Positions 25,501 to 36,636 of a stretch of DNA of 64,000 nt are shown in pieces (the stretch's first letter is position 1; each line of letters opens with the position of its first letter). A model generated the notes under the pieces. The model saw only the letters and a list, made by a program, of their open reading frames with translations, searched no databases and was not told the DNA's origin. The position numbers were made by a program, and so were the translations under genes. Origin of the DNA: Dioscorea cayenensis subsp. rotundata (Eukaryota > Streptophyta > Magnoliopsida > Dioscoreales > Dioscoreaceae); assembly GCF_009730915.1 (NCBI RefSeq), contig NC_052477.1, forward strand, positions 29,584,420 to 29,648,419, read 5' to 3'.

Positions 25501-25580
25501 TGTAACCTTTTGCCTTGTCTAATTTTCTATTGCTATAAAAACTGCAGACAACTGTAGATCAGATCAAAGGAGGAACCTGA
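22544..25580 (+). CDS. MOS11: MOS11/CIP29-like mRNA export factor (THO1-MOS11 C-terminal repeats)
   Basis: MOS11 is the plant relative of human CIP29/SARNP, a TREX-associated nuclear mRNA-export factor also needed for some immune receptor signalling. Exons are 22544-22845, 24952-25029, 25148-25273, 25377-25434 and 25548-25580, 597 nt, 198 residues. The N-terminal ~75 residues are Ala/Glu/Lys-rich and disordered. They are followed by repeated basic modules: LLRAERFGVPVNLSEQEKR, LKRQARAARFGL, KKKARLDRFAL and KTKARAARFSQ. Three introns interrupt the Arg codon just before the Phe of an RF motif, all in phase 2, so exons 2 and 3 are exchangeable repeat units. Intron 1 is over 2 kb and holds a 215-bp tandem duplication. 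The start ATG is the first in frame. Confidence 0.9.
23832..24216. mobile_element. Possible hAT-type MITE in MOS11 intron 1
   Basis: The left end GGGTGTGTTTGGTTGATGG resembles common plant hAT MITE ends. The right end, read in reverse, gives GTACATTTGGTTGGTGC. The match is imperfect and no target duplication was identified. Confidence 0.3.
24261..24687 (+). repeat. 215-bp tandem duplication in MOS11 intron 1
   Basis: AAGGAAATTTTTAAATTG begins both copies (about 24261 and 24476). Both continue through ACTCAGAGTARGAG, TTGAACCAACTCAGTTG and CCTATGATGTTGTCATTC to CATGGCATTCT or a close form. The copies are roughly 90% alike, so the duplication is fairly recent. Confidence 0.9.
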
Positions 25581-26708
25581 ATGAAGATTCATTCTGATGC
25601 ATCTTCAGGTCATTCATTTGTTTAATACCATCAAACTATCTCATCTTTATTTCCTCTGGACCTAAAAATTTTTTTCTCATTTATTTTTTGTGCAGATGCA
25701 GAGCAAACACGTATCATCTAATTTTGCAGACTCTTGAAAGTTCTTTGCTGTTTTTGCAAGTATGAGTCTGCAGCATATGAAAAGTTGGAACATTATCATC
25801 TCATGGAACTATTGAAACATCACATAAAATGAGATGTTCTTTGTTTAACATGCACAACAGAGTGGTTCAAATTTGTTTGATCATACATAACAAAAACTTA
25901 TTATCTGTTTATAAATCCCAGATCTGGTTTTGCAGTGGTACATTTAATGTTGGTTTTTGGTAGGGCCTCAAGGCTGTGGTACTACTATTTAAATGCTTTG
26001 GAGAGGCTATCTGTTACACTGTTTTTAATCAAATTGGACTTTGATTGGACTGGTGAACATATGCTTTAATTATCATCACGTCAACATCTCAATCTCTTTG
26101 ATTAATATTATGCATAAACAGACAAAAGTGGTAATTGCGTCCATATCTTCAATATCAATATTTTTCAATATTATTGCCTTAAAATCATCAAGATATACGT
26201 TATTCATTATATATATATATATATATATGTTTTTAAAGAAAGAAAACAGTGGAAAGAAACAATTCTTATTGGCAAAAATAAATGGATTTAATAGTACTGA
26301 TACCACTTTATCCCAGTTTTCTCTCTTCTTTTCTCAAAACAAAAAAAACAAAAAAATCATCCCCTTGCACATGAAACCTTTCAAGACAAAATCTCTTGAG
26401 ATACACACATGATCACAATCTAATACATATATATATATATATATTTTTTGGTGAAGTACCTAAGAACAGATAAACATTTTGCCGAGATAATTGCAACCCC
26501 ATAGTGCATGTAATTTGCTAGTCTGCAGAGCAATAAAATATCAACATAAGATGAAAACTTTCATGACTTCCCTTGAAAAAAACACATGAAATCAGTTTAC
26601 CTGCAAAGCACTTGAAACCAATTCCATGCAGAAGGAAGAGTTCATAACTGGTAATTTTTTGAATCTACTTCCAGTGCCGAAACTAAACATCTCGTCCGAT
26701 TTGCCAGT
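25581..26708. other. 3' flanks of the convergent MOS11-like and PP2C genes
   Basis: This stretch has the MOS11-like 3' UTR, (AT)n runs at about 26206-26229 and 26427-26444, and the PP2C 3' UTR. No further gene is supported. Confidence 0.6.
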
Positions 26709-28438
26709 TTAATTGGTCTGAACATGACCTGCATAATAAACATTGGATACGAATACGAATTACATGGAATTGTAGCAGTGATGAGTCTCATTTTCTGTGA
26801 AGGGAGAGAATACTCACCTCCTCGGAGTGAAACAATGGGGCCGCTGTAAGAGCTCTTGCTGACCAGAGCCGGGTCAAGGAATAGAACTATGACAGTAATG
26901 TCGTCGTGGAAATGTCTCCTGACACCACGATCGATCTTTTTCAGGTCAGAGTACCTCATTTCTCTTTTTCTTGCCGCCTCTTGCATGGCGGCTTTTATAA
27001 GTTTCCTTGCAATACCCTGCAAAAGAACAAAGAGCTCAATGAGGATTGCTACATTACAAATAAAAGTCAGAAAAAATTATCAGGAAAATAAGAATTGTAA
27101 GAAGATAAACAGCTCAACAAGACTCTGTTCATTTTAATGTCGCATTTTAAGCATGTGAGTGTGTCGAGAGATTGACAGAGATCTTACATTGCGGGGACAA
27201 TTTTGGACTATATCCACAGCCTCTTGATTGCTCAAATGCTCCCAAAGACCATCAGAAGCAAAGATTAGAAATTGATCTTGTGGGCATAGTTTATGGGTAA
27301 CTATTGATGGTTCGGCATTAAGGATTGATTTATGAAATGGTTCGGGAAGCCGGAACCTTGATAACAAGGGTGCTCTGTTGAATTCCGCTTTTTTCAAATA
27401 AGCATCCCCAATAGATCTCGATATCTGCAGAAAACATGCCAAGGAAACTAAGGCATCTGGTGCATAACATCACACTATGAATACTCATCATCATGCATGC
27501 ATATGGTGAATTTAGATATTAGAAACAAGAAAGAGCTTTGTCGAACCACCATTGATGAACATTTTACCTGAATAAGGCCCTTGACACGCCAAACATTATG
27601 TCTCAGAACTACGATTTGTGAATCACCGGGATGCAATGATTGCAATTCTGCTCTCACAGATTCATTGCTCGCATTGTGCTCCGCCGTCAACTGGACTGCT
27701 GTAACATCTCTAAAACCCTTCTCCAATCTGCCTAGCACTGCACGAGAATCTCCGGCATTTGCAACATAGAGCATTCCAGCAAATACCACACCAACCAAAC
27801 AACAAGAACCGACAGAAGCTAACTGAGGCTTTGTGAGCCAGTGTTTCCTCACAAGTGAAAGAAATCCATCTTCTGTGGCAGCAAAAGCTTTCATTAAAGC
27901 TTCTGCTGACATACCACCACCTTGTTCCGATGCAAATTCTGCACGCCAAATGCACCGATAACAATAAGCATGATAATTTTCGACCACAAGGATTACCAAA
28001 ACTATGACGGAAACCAAACAAGAAGAATTTTCAGTAATTTATAGAAATATTGGAGCCAGATTAAACGCAAAACATGAACTTTTGATTCCTAAAGCGAGTT
28101 TTAGCTTCAAGCACATGTAAGTGATATATGAAAGATCAAAATCCTGCTCTTCAATTAATCAAACATCATCAAATTCACAAGGTTGGCTAACAAAATCAAG
28201 AGCAACTCACAAGAAAACAAACAAAGATAAATCAAGATCAACTCTTGACAAACATATAAAACAAAATGAAACACAACCAAACAAAATGAAAGAACAAAAA
28301 ATCAGACAACATCTTTGTCTAAATCATATTAAAAAAATGCAAATAAAGGAAGCAATAAACAAAAAGGCGACACCTTTAGTTTCAAATACTCACAGAAACC
28401 CTAAAGCATAAGGAAAAAATGCAAATAAAGGAAAAACT

Positions 28439-28510
<72 letters not shown>

Positions 28511-28914
28511 AAACAAAGAAAGAAGAAGGAAGAGGAGGAAGGAGGATTACCCTTGAGATTGTTGAACAAATTGTCACAAATAAACCTAGAGGTCTCCGGT
28601 CCGCCATGGCCATCATAGACTCCAACAAAGGTTCCATGCAGAGGAGGTCCAGCAGGGTTGTGGAAAGCGATCGGGCCGGACTCGATCTGGCTACCATCCT
28701 CCAAGACATTGTTGGCCTGCACGACGGCCATGGAGAACTCCCCACCGGAATGGCGCCCGAGATCCTTAACCCACAAAAGCGCGTCTCCGCGGCCACGTCC
28801 ACTGGGGCGGAAAGAGAGGGAGGATGAGGAGGCGGCGGAGGAGGATGAAGAGAAACCATCGGCGTCAGCGGCATGGTTAGCCGCCGGCTTCCAACAAGGG
28901 CTGACGATCCTCAT
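26709..28914 (-). CDS. Protein phosphatase 2C, clade D type
   Basis: Clade D PP2Cs are Mg/Mn-dependent Ser/Thr phosphatases; in Arabidopsis they dephosphorylate plasma-membrane H+-ATPases and are inhibited by SAUR proteins in growth control. Exons (high to low): 28551-28914, 27568-27938, 27188-27424, 26818-27016 and 26709-26728, 1191 nt, 396 residues, the usual size. Visible motifs are [17 protein letters not shown] near 50-66, metal-binding [13 protein letters not shown] with D101, GDSRAVLG at 184, [19 protein letters not shown] with D303, and [12 protein letters not shown] with D362/D363. The N-terminal Ser-rich stretch is less conserved. The last exon is tiny; I chose it because GTGAGT at 26812-26817 and an acceptor at 26729-26730 give SLRGGHVQTN and stop. 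Reading through instead adds a longer, unfamiliar tail. Intron 1 has a long CA/GA microsatellite. Confidence 0.95.
28441..28509. repeat. Compound (CA)n(GA)n microsatellite in PP2C intron 1
   Basis: About 26 bases of CA followed by about 43 bases of GA, lying 42 bases inside the intron from the exon 1 donor (28550). On the transcribed strand this is (TC)n(TG)n. Confidence 0.97.
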
Positions 28915-29780
28915 GAGTCGATCCAGAGCGGACCATCAGGGGATCATCCGAAGCGGCCGGCGGCCGGCGGGATTGCGAGCAGCGGGATGGAGCCGCGGTG
29001 TAGCTTGGCTGGCTCCAGCTTGAGGAGCATTAATTTGTGGGCCTAGTTATCTTCATCGCCATTAGAGCCTATTTATTCTTTCCTTTCCTTTCCTTTCCTT
29101 TCCTTTGCTTTGCTTTGCTTTTTAGAGAGAGAAACTCTGCAACCTTGCCACCACTTTGAGAGAAAAAAATAAATAAATAAATAAATAAACCTTTTTTTAA
29201 AAAAAAATAGAGGAATTGAAATAAATTAGTAATTTATTTATTAAAAAAGGTTTTTTTTAACAAAAAAAAAAATTTAGAGAATGAGAAATTAAAGACAGCT
29301 TTTAAGGTTTGACTTGACCGGGTGGTGAGGATAAAAAGTAGGCGCTTTTTTAGCTTTCTAAATATGTGAAATGAATTTGTTTTATTTAATATATATTTAT
29401 ATATATATATATGTACGTGCACAGACAAAGACTTATGTAAATATTTTGTTTGAATTATTAATGAATTGAATTGGATGTTATCATGTAACTTTGTGGTTGT
29501 TGTGGAGAATGAGAACAAAAGAAAATTTTGGAAAGTACACACAAATCTATTGAATTTCTTTCCATTGATTTGAATTGAAGAAGAGAACAAAGTTGGGACA
29601 TTGAGTTTGGTAACAAGGATTCAAATGATGTAAGACTACCTTTGATGAATCCTTATTTACATGATTGATTCAATTGAATTGAAACCACAAATTTGTCTCT
29701 CCTCATCAAAGCAGGGATTACAAGATTAATAAATAATGAAATCGGTTTATCGATATCGTCTTGCTTGGAACTTAGAAGTG
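28915..29780. other. PP2C upstream region and DUF1218 gene 3' flank
   Basis: GC-rich PP2C leader gives way near 29040 to AT-rich DNA. A pentanucleotide run sits at 29078-29122 and a (TA)n-like run near 29395-29412. The last part is the DUF1218 gene 3' UTR. No gene is supported between. Confidence 0.6.
29078..29122. repeat. (TTTCC)n/(TTTGC)n pentanucleotide repeat
   Basis: About nine units of TTTCC then TTTGC, some 165 bases upstream of the PP2C start codon, in the likely promoter or leader (GAAAG/CAAAG in the gene's direction). Confidence 0.9.
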
Positions 29781-31248
29781 CTAAGCTGTATGTCCAGTTG
29801 CAGTAGGAACATAGTCTGTGGCAAGAACTTGTCCATATTCGCCTTTCGGATCGTCTTCTTCGAAGTAATCGGTTCTGACATTTTGTGTTAGCATTTGGCA
29901 GACGAGCCAGAAAAGGGCGGTGTCGAGGGCCAAGAATGCAGCTCCACCGAATAGACCCGTCTTCGCCGTTGGGCATGCGTAGTTAAGATCTTGATGCACA
30001 TTGTGGATACGGTGGAGCGCTTCGGTGATTGTAGCCCATATCATCATCCCTTCCCCTAGAACAAATACTCCCCTGTGTTCATTAAGTTCACAAATCAAAC
30101 ACGCAGGATAAAACAAAAACAACAGTAGGCAACAACTACTAATAATGAAGAAGGTAATAAGATACAATGTGAACTTTATATCTGTCGGCAAAGTGAGTAA
30201 TTGTAAATAGCAATGTGTTTATGCTTACACTGCAACTGTGAAGAATACAAGTAATGTTGTATTGCGGAACATGATGTCCTTTGGGACAGATTTTCCTCCG
30301 TATGGGAAGAATACAGATAACCATCCTAGAAGAGTTGAAATGAAAAGAGCAGCAATAGATACAATGCCCAATGCAACTGTGGGATCAGTGGGGAATTTGC
30401 ATATGACAACATCTTTTCCAGGAACTGGAGTTCCGAATGGAGGCTGCAGAAAGAATACATCAACAAACAAATGTGTAAATGATCTTCTGCTTGCATGACT
30501 CCATAGCTAAAAGTTTTATATCACAATATATATGGTAAGATTTGATACAGAAGAACATTGGCAAGGCTGCTCGATATTGGGTTCAATGAATTGAACCATG
30601 AAATGAACTCATTGCATCTTGCAAAGTACATTAATATAATCAGAAGATGGTAAATCATGACGTTGAAATACAACATTTTATACAGAAATAACATTGGCAG
30701 TTTCCATAAATTGAACCAAGATATGAGCTCATTGTGCTTCGATGCAATGTAATCAGAAGAAGATAAACCATAAGAATTTCAAAATAGATTGAGAAGCAAA
30801 AAATTAGAACATAACATTTGGACAACACACAAACTCTATGAAAGCAAATGAAAATATATGAAAGGAAATCAAACAATAAACAGAACATAGATCACTGCAT
30901 TCATAGAATCTGTGCCAATTTACTTAGAGGCAAAATAAGATTAACTACAAACTACTAAATAAAATTATAGAAAATCAATCAAACAATACACACAGCACAG
31001 ATTGAAGCATTCATAGAATCTGTAACAATTTACACATGGCTAAATAAGATTATATATATATATATATATGAAGGATCTTCACTGCAAGAAATCACAGGGC
31101 AGCATCAAAATTATTTTTTTCAAAACAACTAATTTGAAACAAATGACAAGCATACCTTCTTATTCTCAGCAATAACACCAAAAATAAAGGACAAGCACCC
31201 GAACAATGCCACAGCAAGAGAAAGGTGTGAGGCTTTAGTAGAGGCCAT
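29781..31248 (-). CDS. DUF1218 family four-helix membrane protein
   Basis: The DUF1218 family is plant-specific and includes DESIGUAL/VCC proteins that affect leaf symmetry and vein development, and cotton Fb34; a biochemical role is not settled. Exons (high to low): 31156-31248, 30229-30443 and 29781-30072, 600 nt, 199 residues, typical. Four hydrophobic segments are visible: HLSLAVALFGCLSFIFGVIA (near the N terminus), VALGIVSIAALFISTLLGW, LLVFFTVAVGVFVLGEGMMIW and FGGAAFLALDTALFWLVCQM. Conserved Cys residues occur in VVICKFPTDP and LNYACPTAKTG. A 5' UTR intron probably runs from about 31866 down to an acceptor at 31289-31290, with the UTR exon 31249-31288. That intron is internally duplicated. 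Confidence 0.92.
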
Positions 31249-31279
31249 ATCTTCAGCAACCAAAAAACAATATACTCAA

Positions 31280-31870
31280 CCAACACCCCTGCAAATCACA
31301 AAATTAAAATCAAACCATATTGCTACAATCAAATCAATGAAAAGATAATAAATTGAAGTACAAAAATCAATCCAAACGTCAACACGAATAGGATTCTACT
31401 CAAAACATTCCAAGAATCACATAAATCCCTCAAAATTCTCTCATTTCAAAGCAACACAGATCCAACACTGATCCAGGATTATATAAAAAACATCACAAAA
31501 TTAACATAAATTCCGCCCATTTCTCTCGTTTCAAAGAAAAAAAAACACAAATTCAGCACAACGGTCCACCACTGAATCAAAAATGAAAGAGAAATGTTTG
31601 AATTACAAAAAACCAACACCCCTGCAAATCAAACATTAAAATCAAAACAAAATCCCACAACCAAATCAGTGAAAGGGTAAAAAACTCAATTATAATACAA
31701 ATCAATCCAAACGTCAACACAAACAGGATTATATAAAAAAACATTACAAAATTCACATAAATTCCCCCCATTTCTCTCATTCCAAAGCACCCCCCACAAA
31801 TTCAACACACCAATCCACACAAACAAAACAATGAATCAAAAACGAAAGAAAAATGTATGAATTACAAACC
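31280..31870 (-). repeat. Tandem duplication within the 5' UTR intron of the DUF1218 gene
   Basis: CCAACACCCCTGCAAATC occurs at about 31280 and 31613 (step 333). Both are followed by AATCAATCCAAACGTCAACAC, AGGATTATATAAAAAA and a CCCATTTCTCTC block, in the same order. The duplicated unit carries the 3' splice site (TTTGCAG|GGGTGTTGG in gene direction), so two matching acceptors exist. Confidence 0.85.
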
Positions 31871-32830
31871 TAAGATCCCAAATCCAAGCAGAGATCCGAA
31901 CCGGGGCGAGGGTTGGGATCCCTCTGATCCTCCGGTTTCGTGAAAAAATGATAAACAAATAAAAAAAAATAAGACCTTTTTCGATATAAATACTTGTTAC
32001 ACGAGAAAAAGCGTGCCAGCTGGCAGTTCGCGTCGGATCAAGGGGAGTATTAAGAGCCATTGGATTATAAATGGAGAAAAGATCGGACGGTTGAGATTGA
32101 ATAAAATGGGGATTCTATTAGTAGGAGAATCAGACAGCTGGACTTCGAAGGGTATATCCCTGAGATTCAGGAAAACGGGTTGGATTCGAAGGGATACGTG
32201 TTGACTTGATGAACATGGACGGTTTATTGGGCATTATTCAGTGTGAGATTCGGTCTATGGTTTGTTTGTGGATATGAATTAATTGAGTTATTACTTGTTA
32301 ATATAAATAGAAATCAATAAAAATACATAAAATAGACAATTAACTAATAATGAATTTTAAAAATTTAATTATAGTATGTGACTAAAGTTTCAAACATATT
32401 AAGAAATTTTAATCAGCAAACTCATAGCTTTTCGGTGTGAATTTGGGCTTGCCACTAGAACCCGGCATCCCCGCACATAATCAATCCCTGATCTAACGCA
32501 TGCCATTGATAAATAGCTTAGCCACATTTGGTAAAAAAATTTATATTATTATTATTATTTTTAAATAATAAAAATATATGAATAAACATCGAAATCATGC
32601 AAGAAAATTCTACATAGTAATGAGACTTTTTCAACAGGGGAAAATATATAAAATATATAAAAAATTTATGTGTACAATTGAAACTTTTTTTCAAAAAGTA
32701 ATTATTTGCACACTGTACATTTACAAGAGAACTATAACCATCAGAATAAATAAACTGCTCAAAAGTATCAACAAAGTTAAGCAAAAGTGAACTGCCTGCA
32801 ATTCAGTGTTTGAAGTTTTAGTTAGCTTTT
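31871..32830. other. DUF1218 gene promoter and receptor gene 3' flank
   Basis: The less AT-rich part at about 31870-32230 is probably the 5' UTR exon and promoter of the DUF1218 gene, with a likely donor (TTAG|GTTTGT) near 31867. The rest is AT-rich DNA and the receptor-gene 3' UTR. No other gene is supported. Confidence 0.55.
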
Positions 32831-35800
32831 TCAAGTAGCAAGGATCTCTAGCTCAGCCCACCACAATGGAGAAAGTCTTGGAGATGCAGCATCTGGAGAG
32901 ATTGATGTAATTTGTCTCAAGCTTTTGGTGACTTCTGACATTGTTGGTCTTTTACTTGGATCTGGGTTGATGCATGATCTTAAAACTTCACTAAAGGCAC
33001 CGAGATCGTTCTCTCGAAATGATGTCAGTGTTGTGTCAAGCATGTCTTTAAGAGGTCTCTTGCCGGTGAAATAACATGATGCCCAGCACACAAGTAGGTC
33101 ATCATCTTCTGAAAATGGTCGTCGTCCTGATAAGATTTCCAACAATAATATGCCGAATTTGTAGACGATGTTTGTTAGATCAGAGTTGTCCTGAGCTGAA
33201 TTGGCTTCTTTTGTTTGATTGAGGCATACACAATCGGATACTTTTGCTGCGTAGTCTTCAGTTAAGTAAATTGAAGATGAGTTTAGATTTCGAGGAACGA
33301 AGGGAGGTTCTAACTGTAGCATGTGTTCTAGACAGTATGCTATTCCCATGGCTATTCGCAACCGTGCAGCCCAGTCCAAGTGCTCTGCCTCTTTTACTGC
33401 AAGAAACACAAGAACAGAAAAAATTAAGTTGTCTGCCCAATGGCCAAGCAAAACCTCCACTGATCAGGATAACCAAAGTTGTTCATTTCAAAGACAATTC
33501 CTGAAGATACAGTCGAACAATCAAGATATTTCAAATCAGATACATGTGCGAGAAATGTGAGTTATATCATTCTACATACAATTTTTGTAGGGTGGTTAGA
33601 TAGGTTTAGGATTCTATGTTCAGATACTCTTGGTGAAAATTTTCATAATTGCATGGCAATGATAAATTATTCCACATGTTTAACTGATTTGGTTAAAATT
33701 CTTTTAATGAAACAACATGCTATACAGGGATACTCACTGTGGAGATGCTCAAAAAGTGTCCCATTTGGAGCATATTCAAACACCATTATCCTGGTGAAGG
33801 GCACTTCTTCTTCACAATAGCCGAGGAGATTCATGAAATTCTTGTGGTTCAATCTAGACAATGTTGAGATCTGAAATCAAAGCAATCACTCAATGTTGAA
33901 ATGGTACATCAAGTTATTATAGAATTGGTTAAAGAAAATACTAAGGTTGATTATTACCTTGTTCCTCAATTGAGACTCAGAATCTTTTGACCAATCCTTT
34001 GCAGATGTGATCATACTTGATGCCACAGCTATTTCAACGCCATTTGAAAGTGTCCCCTTGTACACCTTCCAATCTGATAAAGTACCAATAACATTGCTGA
34101 AATCCTCACAGGCTGCTTCCAGCTCTGATCGTCTGAGGGCGGGTACACCTACAATGGACCTCATAGTTGATGAGTCAAACGAACAGCTTCACAAACAGAA
34201 TATTACTTCTTGTTACTTAATAATAAGAAAAGAATCTAACCATCTGCCATGAAAGCTTTCTGCAGTTGCCCACTCAAGCCAGTTGACCAAGGTCTTACAG
34301 TGCCCACCTTGTTTGTTCGAAAGCAAAGAAAGTAGATTGCAGAAATGGCAAGGAGAAAGGAAAAGCCCCCTGCTATTGGCATGTAGATTACCAAGGAAGA
34401 ACTATGGCTTTTTCCTGAATGAGAAGTTGGCGACGGAGAAGATGATGAAGCATGAGAGTCAGGATGCTTTTGTAGTGAATATACTGGTTGTTCATTCACT
34501 GGAGAAGGTGCCAGAGATTTGTTCACCGGTGATTGTGAAAGGTTGGGTGAAAGGGAAGGAGACAAAGAAGGTGAAACCAATGGTGACGAATGTCTGTTTT
34601 TATGGTGTTTTTTTGCTAAAGAATGCCTGTTTTTATGGTTGGGAGATGGAGCTGGGGCTGGAGATGGTGAAGGTGATGGTGCTGGTGGTGCAACAGCTTT
34701 GCCCCCTCTGTGCAAGAGTTTTCGCATAGTACCTTTCCTAGCATTTCTGTCACAAAGAGGAGGATAGGTCATGGAGAAGTATGGAAAATCATAAGCTGAT
34801 GACAAGGAAAAGCTGTGGGCATATAGCAGCTAACTAAATTGGTATCCTTTTCAAAAGCTATCATTCCCACATGCATTTGATTACCATGACAAGGAAATTT
34901 ACTGTGGGCATATAGCAGCTAATTAAATTGGTATAATTCCTTAAGACTTTAGGTTATTTGCATGACCTTCATGAGTAATTAATTCGTTGACCATCATGAA
35001 GTAAAACCGACCCATTATACTGCTATAATTCTCTGTAGGTTGTGGTGCCTCAACAAGGTTATAAGCTCATCAATGCATTTATCTGTCCTCCAACCATTAA
35101 TGTCATGATTTAAAGTAAACAATATATCTCAAAGGACCTAAAATTAGTTCATAAAGAGCACGATATTAGATAAAATACCTCAATATCCTCCAAAATATAC
35201 CACATCAAGAAATATCCTTGTTAAAACAAACATATATATCAAGATAAAACTTTTTCATGATTATAGAAAAGGATTGACATAAAAGCACCTTGTAATATAT
35301 GCCTTGTTTGACAATAGCATCTCTCTATCAACCTCAAGCTCAGACATAATATTGAGTTGCTGAAGTTTGGTAGGCAAGTCACCCACAAACATATTGTCCC
35401 TGAGTATACTGCAGTACCATATACATACTGTTATAAAGCGTCTTGCAAGCATGTTAAGTTTATGAAAGACTAAATTCTATTATAGCTTTTGCTCACAGAA
35501 TTTCCAGGGACATCACACTGCTTAGTTCAGAAGGAATCAGTCCGCTCAAATTATTGTGTCCTAAATCCAAAACTTTAAGATTCTGCAGTTCAGCAATCTC
35601 TCTAGGGATGACTCCATAAAAGGAATTGTTATGTAAAACCCTGCATGAAAGAAGAACTTTTCAGAGAATTAGCAAAGGTAGATGAAATCACACAGGGAAA
35701 ATTATCCAATAATAAATAACATGACAAAAACTCCTGCAAAATTGCATCCAAATGCAAAAAAAACAATTGTAGTTCTATCATGCTTTTCTTCTGATGCTAG

Positions 35801-36636
35801 ATAACTTATATTAGCATTCATATGACCATCAAAACGAAAGATGTTGTCATTGTACATATACTTACAAAGACGTCAACTGAATAAGCTTTCCTAGTTCAGG
35901 CGTAAGTGTCCCCTTGAGACGAAGATTACTCAAGTTCCTACAATAACAAAAATTCAAAAATTCGGAAAAATCAGTAACAAGTTAAGCCATGAGAACAACA
36001 AAGAGCATTAGAAATAGTCCACTAAATCAACAATATCCTTAACACTGTAGTCAGTACAAACTTAATTGTTTCAGTAGCTCCATGAGTATCCAAATAGCAA
36101 CGTTCAAGTATTCAACTCAAGAACAAACGGTTCATTAAACCATTCAATGAGAGTCTCCTCATGAGAACCTATCTGCGACCTTATTTACACTATATCGTTG
36201 CAATTCCACCATCCAATCAACACACAAATTTCCTCAAAAATCACATCTTTGCGGAAAAAAAAACCAGGATATTCACACCCAATTCATAGCATCAACGAAA
36301 GAACAAGAACTGAAATTGAAATAGAGAATACCACTCACAGATCCACAACTCTCCCATCAGAGCAACCAACCCCAACCCACTCACAAGGGTTCTCACCGCC
36401 ACCTCCGTCTCCACCCCACCCTGACAACGCACCGTACGGGTCCAACTCCACCCTTTCTCTAAACCTCATCAGCGCGATCCCTGAAAAACCAATCATCACC
36501 ACCATCAACACCAAAACCAACCTCAAAAACCCGCAAAAAAAACCACAAAAACTCGCAAACCTTCATCGCTGAGACCAGCGCACGGTCCCCACCGAAGACA
36601 CAACCACCAGATGAAGAACAGCAAGGAGCCCATCAT
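32831..36636 (-). CDS. LRR receptor-like pseudokinase, MRH1/MDIS type
   Basis: This class includes Arabidopsis MRH1 and the MDIS receptors, surface proteins in root-hair growth and pollen-tube attraction. Nine exons (high to low): 36561-36636, 36339-36480, 35866-35937, 35497-35640, 35289-35408, 34241-34746, 33958-34148, 33738-33870 and 32831-33396, 1950 nt, 649 residues. Order of parts: signal peptide (1-~25), LRR N-terminal cap with [11 protein letters not shown], a few LRRs split at 72-nt-type phase-2 introns, a long Pro/Ser/His/Lys-rich stalk (~200-300), a membrane helix at ~302-327 and a kinase-like domain from ~354. The domain lacks a clear Gly loop. The VAIK lysine is replaced (VEIAVASS), HRD is replaced by PRNLNSSS, and DFG by SDC, so catalysis is unlikely. 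Two ATGs stand in tandem at the start; I took the first. Confidence 0.93.

Noticed and set aside
28401-28874. Overlapping minus-strand frames ending in Cys-Val and Ser-Leu runs
   Set aside because: They are PP2C exon 1 read in a wrong frame, or read through its donor into the CA/GA microsatellite.
34283-34729. Plus-strand frames opposite the receptor stalk
   Set aside because: Antisense shadows of the Pro/Ser-rich coding exon.
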